The translations under genes and the position numbers were made by a program. The notes below the pieces were generated by a model, which did no database searches, had not been told where the DNA came from, and was given only the letters and a program-made list of their open reading frames with translations. From the NCBI GenBank assembly GCA_015069575.1, contig SVIH01000013.1:1-55356 (forward strand): 55,356 nucleotides of DNA, in the 5' to 3' direction. Positions 50,738 through 55,356 of the stretch are shown in pieces. The stretch is from Clostridiales bacterium. GTDB lineage: Bacteria > Bacillota > Clostridia > Christensenellales > QALW01. Position 1 is the stretch's first letter, and every line of letters begins with the position of its first letter.

Positions 50738-52177
50738 TTAGAGTGAACTTGCTAATGCTTTTAGTAATGCTTTCGCTTCCGGATTGGAAAGAAGTTTCGC
50801 TATCAAAGCAGCATCATCTTCTTTCGGTGTTGCTTTCTCAGATGGCTCAACCTTTTCTACTGGTTTTAGAACTTCTACTGCTTCAAATGTAGGAGCTGTG
50901 TCTGCCGGAGTACCTTCAACATTCTTCAACCCTTTTGCATTATAGAATTGTTCTTCAAATCTCTGTGCATTAAATCGCCTGTCCTCGTCAATGATATGGC
51001 TGTAAACATTTGAAATCATATCCATACGAGCGTGACCTGAGTCACCCTGAACTGATTTCATATCGCCACCATTCCATTTTAGCTTATATGTGATACTTGC
51101 GTGTCGGAAACTGTGAAAGACTATATCCGGCAAATCATTATCACGAATAAGTTGCTTTAATGCTCTGTTGATTACCTGACCTTCCATCGGTCTGCCCGAT
51201 GCGTGACAGAATACCAAATTGTAGTCCTTGTATTCATCGCCATATAAGACCTTCATATCGTCTATCTGCTGTTTTCTTTCTATAAGCATATTTGCTACTG
51301 TCGTTGGCAAAAAGACCTTTCTAACGCTCATAGGGGTCTTAGGAGCTTTAAATACAAGCGAAGTCGTGTTGGCATTTAAGATGTGTGGGAACACTTGAAT
51401 AATATCCTTGTTATCAAGCACCTCCATAGCATCTTTATTACACCTTTGAAGTTCTTTATTGATATAGATGGAAGCATTGTTTTCTACAATACTATCTTCT
51501 GAAATATCACAGCAATCCCACGTTAGACCAAGCAGTTCTCCCATACGCAAGGAGCAAGAGAAAGCAAGGTTAATTGCCAATTTCAGAATATCGTCATCAC
51601 ATACTTCGAGAGCGTGTGTAAGAGTTTCTGCTGTCCATATCTCACGCTTCTTATGTTCTTCTTTTGGAAGCGTAGCATTGAGAACCGGATTTCTTGACAT
51701 CAGTTCCCACTTTACAGCTTGATTAAAAGCACTTCTCAGGAACTTATGGATTTCTCTGACCGTATGTGCAGTAAGGAACTCGTTCTGTGCTTTTTTGAAT
51801 TTCGTAGACTTAGGCTTAACCTTCAACAAACTCTTGTAGAAACTATCCATAAGTCGAGGGGTCACATCATCAAGTTTTACGTCCCCGATAAGAGGAATAA
51901 TGTAGTTATACATCAATCCCTTTTTGGAATTGTATGTAGACATTGCCCAGTTGTTCACACCATACACGGAACAGTATTCTTCAAGCAAGTCGGCTACAGT
52001 TGTTGCTGTCGGCATAATAAATGTTCCGTTCTGCTGTTCAAATTCCACCTGAGTCTTTCTTTTCTTTGCATCGGTATTTGTATCAAAGGTTTCCCACTTC
52101 TGCCTTTTGACACCGTTTTCATCTTCGTAGTTATAAACTACTGCGTATCTATTTTTTCTCTTTACGATTGAAGCCAT
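50738..52177 (-). CDS. int: Tyrosine-family site-specific integrase
   Basis: A 479-residue tyrosine recombinase. An N-terminal arm-binding/AP2-like part (VKRKNRYAVVYNYEDENGVKRQKWETF) is followed by a SAM-like core-binding domain and the catalytic domain. The catalytic residues are the Arg in CSLRMGELLGLTW, His-Arg in FHSFRHASITY, the later His in GDSGHARMD and the nucleophile Tyr in SNVYSHI. A Glu/Pro/Lys-rich C-terminal tail of about 65 residues is extra. It catalyses integration and excision at the tRNA-Arg site beside it. The start follows AAAGGAGGGT. A terminator follows at 50674. Confidence 0.95.
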   Translation of the reverse strand: MASIVKRKNRYAVVYNYEDENGVKRQKWETFDTNTDAKKRKTQVEFEQQNGTFIMPTATTVADLLEEYCSVYGVNNWAMSTYNSKKGLMYNYIIPLIGDVKLDDVTPRLMDSFYKSLLKVKPKSTKFKKAQNEFLTAHTVREIHKFLRSAFNQAVKWELMSRNPVLNATLPKEEHKKREIWTAETLTHALEVCDDDILKLAINLAFSCSLRMGELLGLTWDCCDISEDSIVENNASIYINKELQRCNKDAMEVLDNKDIIQVFPHILNANTTSLVFKAPKTPMSVRKVFLPTTVANMLIERKQQIDDMKVLYGDEYKDYNLVFCHASGRPMEGQVINRALKQLIRDNDLPDIVFHSFRHASITYKLKWNGGDMKSVQGDSGHARMDMISNVYSHIIDEDRRFNAQRFEEQFYNAKGLKNVEGTPADTAPTFEAVEVLKPVEKVEPSEKATPKEDDAALIAKLLSNPEAKALLKALASSL

Positions 52178-52191
52178 AATCTAACCCTCCT

Positions 52192-52404
52192 TTATTCGTT
52201 ATCCAGCCATTTATCAAAGCTGGATTTTATTATTCGGTATCCTTTTTCGACCTTAACTGCCTTGAAGCAACCCTGATTTATCAGCTTATATACGGTCTGT
52301 CTTGCGATACCAAGCATTTCACAAACCTCCTCAACGGAGTAACTTCCTTTATTAAAGACCTGCTTATTAAGTTTTCTTACTCGTTCTTCAAATTCAATCG
52401 ACAT
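52192..52404 (-). CDS. xis: Excisionase-family DNA-binding protein
   Basis: A 70-residue winged-HTH protein (HTH_17/excisionase). SYSVEEVCEMLGIARQTVYKLINQGCFKAVKVEKGYRI and SSFDKWLDNE are the family pattern. It would bend DNA at the element end to favour excision. It is 14 bases upstream of int and overlaps the larger HTH gene by 11 bases. GGAGG lies eight bases before the ATG. Confidence 0.9.
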   Translation of the reverse strand: MSIEFEERVRKLNKQVFNKGSYSVEEVCEMLGIARQTVYKLINQGCFKAVKVEKGYRIIKSSFDKWLDNE

Positions 52405-53092
52405 AATTTTCCACCTCCGATATTGTCTTAATCATTTTGTAGTGGTCTTGTGAAGCATACCATTCTTCAAAGCTCTCCTTAATGACTCTGCGTTTACCGT
52501 TTACTACGATATACTCAACCTCGCCATTATTCATAAAGTCGTATGCTGTACTTTTCGGTATTCCAAGCACTTTAGCCATTGTAATCGGTGCAATGGTTTC
52601 TATATGGTCTGTACCGGGTCTTTCGCCATTGACTTTCTTATAATGAAATTGTCCGGCATACCACTTTTCAAAACTCTCTACATCAATTCGCATCTTGCCA
52701 AAAACCAAGTAGGTCTTGAAATGACATTGGTTTACAAGACGGTATGCTGCTGTCTTTCCAAGTCCGAGTATTCGTCTTAAATCAGGAACACTCATTGTCT
52801 TTTGGTTCTGATAGGTAAGCATTGCCTGAACTGTCTTTCTGCGTTCCTCAACACTCTTTCGTGTAGCACGATATTCGTTGCCAACTCTATAAATTTTGAA
52901 TAGACCGGATTTTACAAGTTTTCTTGCTTCATCTTCGGATATTTTGAAAAGGTTCTGCACTTCTTCAATAGAGTATGTTTCCCACTCAATTTCTTCCTTT
53001 TCCTTATCCCCACGATAGATTTCTGCAAGTCGCTCGTTTTCTCTTTCGAGATTGAAAATATGTACTCTTTCCTCAATCATATTGTATGCCAT
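52394..53092 (-). CDS. Triple HTH_17 (excisionase-like) DNA-binding protein
   Basis: A 232-residue protein that contains three tandem MerR/excisionase-type winged helices: about 40-75 (YSIEEVQNLFKISEDEARKLVKSGLFKIYRVGNEYRATRKS in outline), about 98-145 (MSVPDLRRILGLGKTAAYRLVNQCHFKTYL ... SFEKWYA) and about 168-215 (ITMAKVLGIPKSTAYDFMNNGEVEYIV ... SFEEWYA). Three such units in one chain suggest binding to a repeated DNA site, perhaps directing excision or transcription of the element. The start at 53092 follows GGAGG. Its frame overlaps xis by 11 bases, so they are co-translated. Confidence 0.8.
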   Translation of the reverse strand: MAYNMIEERVHIFNLERENERLAEIYRGDKEKEEIEWETYSIEEVQNLFKISEDEARKLVKSGLFKIYRVGNEYRATRKSVEERRKTVQAMLTYQNQKTMSVPDLRRILGLGKTAAYRLVNQCHFKTYLVFGKMRIDVESFEKWYAGQFHYKKVNGERPGTDHIETIAPITMAKVLGIPKSTAYDFMNNGEVEYIVVNGKRRVIKESFEEWYASQDHYKMIKTISEVENYVD

Positions 53093-53930
53093 TATTCTGC
53101 ACCTCCTTTATTTCCATCAAGCCACTCATCAAAAACCTTTTTCGACACTCTATGTTGACCACCGATTTTGACACTATGAAACTGATTAGAGTTGTCTGAG
53201 AATACTCACAAGTAGAAAGTGTAATCAGTTTATCGCCATATTCAGCAGATACTCCCGTATCATAAAGTGAGAGTTCCTTGCACTTTGCAACATAATCATT
53301 AAATTCTGCTTCGTTTTCTGCATCCGTAAAATGATAATACTTGAAGCTCTCCGGACTACTTGTATAAACTACCGTCTTGAATACTGCAACGACTTCATAC
53401 TCATTGTGCTGTGTCAGCGTATCAAAAGTAATTGTCTTGTGTCCTTCCCAAAAACTCTTTGATTTGTAATCATCAAGAGCAGCAAACATAGAACCATCAT
53501 TCATATGATGGGCATAGATTACAACATTGTCTGAGGGAGCAAGGACATCACAGTTTTCCTGAACATATGGGCAACCGTAATCTGTATAATTTCTGTCAAA
53601 ACCGTGCTTCAAATAAAAGTTTGGTTCATCAATGGATTGCATAACCGGATAATTGATTTTTGTATCTTCAATCTTTATCCAACCGACCATATCGGGATTT
53701 TTACGATACAATTCTTCGTATTCTGAAAAAGGAGTAGTATCATCTGTCGCTTCTGATTCCTCACTTTCAGATTCAAGTGTTTCTTCTGAATCTTCTACAA
53801 TTTCCACAAGGCTATCGTATAAATCGTTCTGCTCGGCTGCTTCTTTGTAGTGGTGGCAAATCATTATTCCACTCACGATTATAGTTAAAAGAAATATTCC
53901 AATAATGGATACATAGATATTTTTCTTCAT
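53073..53930 (-). pseudogene. Class B sortase, C-terminus lost by deletion
   Basis: From ATG 53930 (AAAGGAC upstream) it encodes a membrane helix (about 5-24), an acidic linker, and the sortase B domain: MVGWIKIEDTKINYPVMQ, YLKHGFDRNY, VVIYAHHMNDGSMF with the catalytic His, and ITLSTCEYSQ with the catalytic Cys. In intact class B sortases a segment with the catalytic Arg follows CEYSQ; here the next residues (TTLISFIV ...) do not match and come from an excisionase gene read out of frame. The missing Arg strand should abolish activity. Sortases of this class are normal ICE cargo. Confidence 0.82.
53092..53195 (-). pseudogene. 3' remnant of another excisionase-like gene
   Basis: In a frame different from the sortase, the minus strand encodes SNQFHSVKIGGQHRV then SKKVFDEWLDGNKGGAE and a stop at 53092-53094. 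This is the C-terminal end of an HTH_17/excisionase protein. Its front is missing: the sequence changes near 53195 into the sortase. It marks the right side of a deletion junction. Confidence 0.75.
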
Positions 53931-53954
53931 TGTATTGTCCTTTCTACAAGCGGC

Positions 53955-53975
53955 GCGAGAGTTAAGCACTCTCGC
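53955..53975 (-). other. Strong hairpin at the VirB4 stop codon
   Basis: GCGAGAGT (53955-53962) and ACTCTCGC (53968-53975) form a perfect 8-bp GC-rich stem with a 5-base loop, just across the VirB4 stop and before the sortase. No U-run follows, so it is more likely an RNA-processing or stability element than a terminator. Confidence 0.6.
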
Positions 53976-55220
53976 CCGGCTTGGTTGTCATTAGTTTATA
54001 GAGCTTCGTATTTTTAGGAAACTTATTCGCAAAAGGAACAAGGGAACTGCCCACTTTAATCAGACCGTGTCCGGCTTCCACATTTGTGATATAGGACATC
54101 TGAAGGTCTGAAATATTAAGGAGTTTTGCAAGTTCCAATCTATCTGTCGATGCCTGATTCAGCATAATGATAAATTCGGAGTTGGCAAGCATTGTTCTTG
54201 CTGTATGGCTCTGCAAAAGGTCGTCTACGTTCTGTGTGATACCTGAAGCATACGCACCATATTTACGAACTCGTTTCCAGAGTGTAAAGAGGAAGTTTGC
54301 TGAATATTCGTGCTGGAACAGAAGGTAAATCTCATCAATAAAGATAAACGTGTTTTTGCCTTTGGCTCTGTTCTGCGTAATTCGGTTGAGAATGGAGTCA
54401 AGGACTACAAGCATACCAATAGGCATAAGTTGTTTACCTAAATCAAGAATATCGTAGCAAATCAAACGACTATTCGTATCTACATTGGTTTTCTTCGCAA
54501 ACGTGTTAAGAGAACCGTGAGTGAATAATTCAATAGCAAGAGCAATTTCCTTTGCTTCAGGTTCATCTTGCTTCAATAGTTCTGCACGGAAGTCCTGAAG
54601 CGTAGGGACTTCACCCTGATAATCGTTCTGCTGATAAGTTCTGTAAACACTTGCAGTACAACGGTCAATGATGGATTTCTGTTTTGCACCTAAATGTGTT
54701 CCACCAATAAGCTGTTCACAGAGGGACATAATAAACTCAGACTTCAAGATGACCGGATTTGCACCATCGCCATAGTCCTTGTTCATATCCATTGCATTGA
54801 TATGGTTAGGGGAAGTAGCCGAGATATTGATAACCTCGCCACCCATAGCATTTACAAGCTGTGAGTATTCTCGTTCAGGGTCAATGATGATAATATCTGC
54901 ATCACTCGAAAGCACCTGATTAACGATTTCTCCTTTCGCTGCAAAGGATTTACCACCACCGGAAACACCAAGTATAAACGAGTTACCGTTAAGGAGCTGC
55001 TTACGGTCAGCAATAATCATATTCTTACTGATTACATTCTGTCCGTAGTAAATTCCGTTTTCGTGATAAATATCCTGAACCCTGAACGGAATAAATACTG
55101 CAAGGGACTCTGTGGTAAGTGTTCTGAACGCATCAATCTTTCTTGTGCCAAATGGCATTACTGTATTCAGACCATCCATCTGCTGATATTTGAGAATAGC
55201 AAACTGGCACAGATGCTTTC
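53962..55220 (-). pseudogene. VirB4-family conjugation ATPase, N-terminal half lost
   Basis: The frame encodes the C-terminal half of a TraE/VirB4-type ATPase: QQMDGLNTVMPFG, YYGQNVISKNMIIADRK, Walker A ILGVSGGGKSFAAK, Walker B TFIFIDEIYLLFQ and the SGITQNVDDLLQSHTARTMLANSEF stretch, through to about residue 405 from the internal Met at 55179. Full-length proteins have around 800 residues. In the same frame, residues before the Met (ARKHLCQFAILKYQ) still look like VirB4, up to about 55220, where the sequence becomes PrgI in another frame. No ribosome site precedes it. The ATPase core may fold, but the gene is broken. Confidence 0.85.
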
Positions 55221-55356
55221 TTGCTGTCGTACTGTTTCTGTACCCACATAAGGTTTAAGCAGAAAGTAAAGACCAACTGCTACTACGCAAGCACAAACAG
55301 AAAAGATGAACTGTCTAAGCGATAAGCCAAAAAACATTGACTCCGTGTAATTTCGT
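55167..55356 (-). pseudogene. PrgI-like protein, 3' end lost (also cut by the window edge)
   Basis: The minus strand from the right edge reads NYTESMFFGLSLRQFIFSVC then VVAVGLYFLLKPYVGTETV, a membrane-spanning front half like PrgI-family T4SS proteins, which normally precede VirB4 in Gram-positive ICEs. After about 55225 the frame runs into VirB4-derived DNA out of frame and stops at 55167-55169. The true start is beyond or at the window edge. Confidence 0.7.

Larger units (their letters stand above)
50338..55356. mobile_element. One end of an integrative conjugative element (ICE), with deletions
   Basis: From the tRNA junction to the right edge all genes are element-type: tyrosine integrase, excisionase, triple-HTH protein, class B sortase remnant, VirB4 remnant and PrgI remnant, all on the minus strand. 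Codon use and base composition look richer in G and C than the host genes to the left. The element continues beyond the window; the far end was not seen. Tn916/Tn1549-like gut ICEs share these gene families. Confidence 0.85.

Noticed and set aside
53962-55179. A complete VirB4 starting at 55179
   Set aside because: The Met is internal, has no ribosome site, and VirB4-like residues continue upstream to about 55220; the gene is truncated.

Overview
The window is low-GC, densely packed DNA from a Gram-positive, spore-forming member of the Clostridia, probably an uncultured gut- or rumen-type Oscillospiraceae or relative. The evidence is Shine-Dalgarno-rich gene starts, textbook TTGACA/TATAAT promoters, a minD-minE-rodA-spoIVFA-spoIVFB block, a sigma-G inhibitor (Gin), an infC-rpmI-rplT operon with an attenuator-like leader, DUF951, and dockerin/cohesin and sortase proteins. 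All functions are read from the sequence and family knowledge; no database search was run.

Layout. 1-2630: 3' part of a secreted glucosaminidase ending in a dockerin, followed directly by a membrane-anchored cohesin-like protein. 2679-3395: rpiB and a DUF1858 gene (minus). 3526-7235: cell division, elongation and sporulation block. 7207-15046: minus-strand housekeeping genes (dusB, phosphoesterase, lepB, DUF951, a membrane-fused PepV-type peptidase, two membrane-anchored unknowns, rmuC). 15315-27856: a large plus-strand carbohydrate-type ABC import operon with a giant binding protein, two permease pairs, an NHL/TPR membrane protein, a YIP1 protein and a DUF5696 lipoprotein, but no ATPase. 27855-34869 (minus): Gin, an HprK-like kinase, RfbA, a PqqD-like protein, RluA, an rRNA methyltransferase and IleS. 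34910-36175: cobalamin riboswitch controlling a DUF4430 lipoprotein and an ECF S component. 36179-43097: MecA-type PBP, PTS EIIC-like protein, HAD phosphatase, DUF436 protein and ABC exporter. 43105-45310: strongly promoted surface protein, sortase and membrane protein. 45319-49303: infC operon, an RNA methyltransferase, YebC, an alpha/beta hydrolase and a DUF3789 micro-protein. 49293-50192: SGNH hydrolase.

50293 to the right edge is one end of an integrated conjugative element. A 45-nt 3' fragment of a tRNA-Arg(CCU) gene marks the chromosomal junction, next to putative integrase arm sites, a tyrosine integrase, an excisionase and a triple-HTH protein. The conjugation genes beyond are damaged: a class B sortase has lost its C-terminus and is joined to the tail of a second excisionase-like gene, and a VirB4 ATPase has lost its N-terminal half and is joined to the front of PrgI. 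The element looks like a product of internal deletions.

The less-explored systems here are the ATPase-less double ABC locus with DUF5696, the riboswitch-controlled DUF4430/ECF pair, the PqqD-RfbA-HprK-like cluster, the non-cellulosomal dockerin/cohesin pair, and the doubly deleted element.
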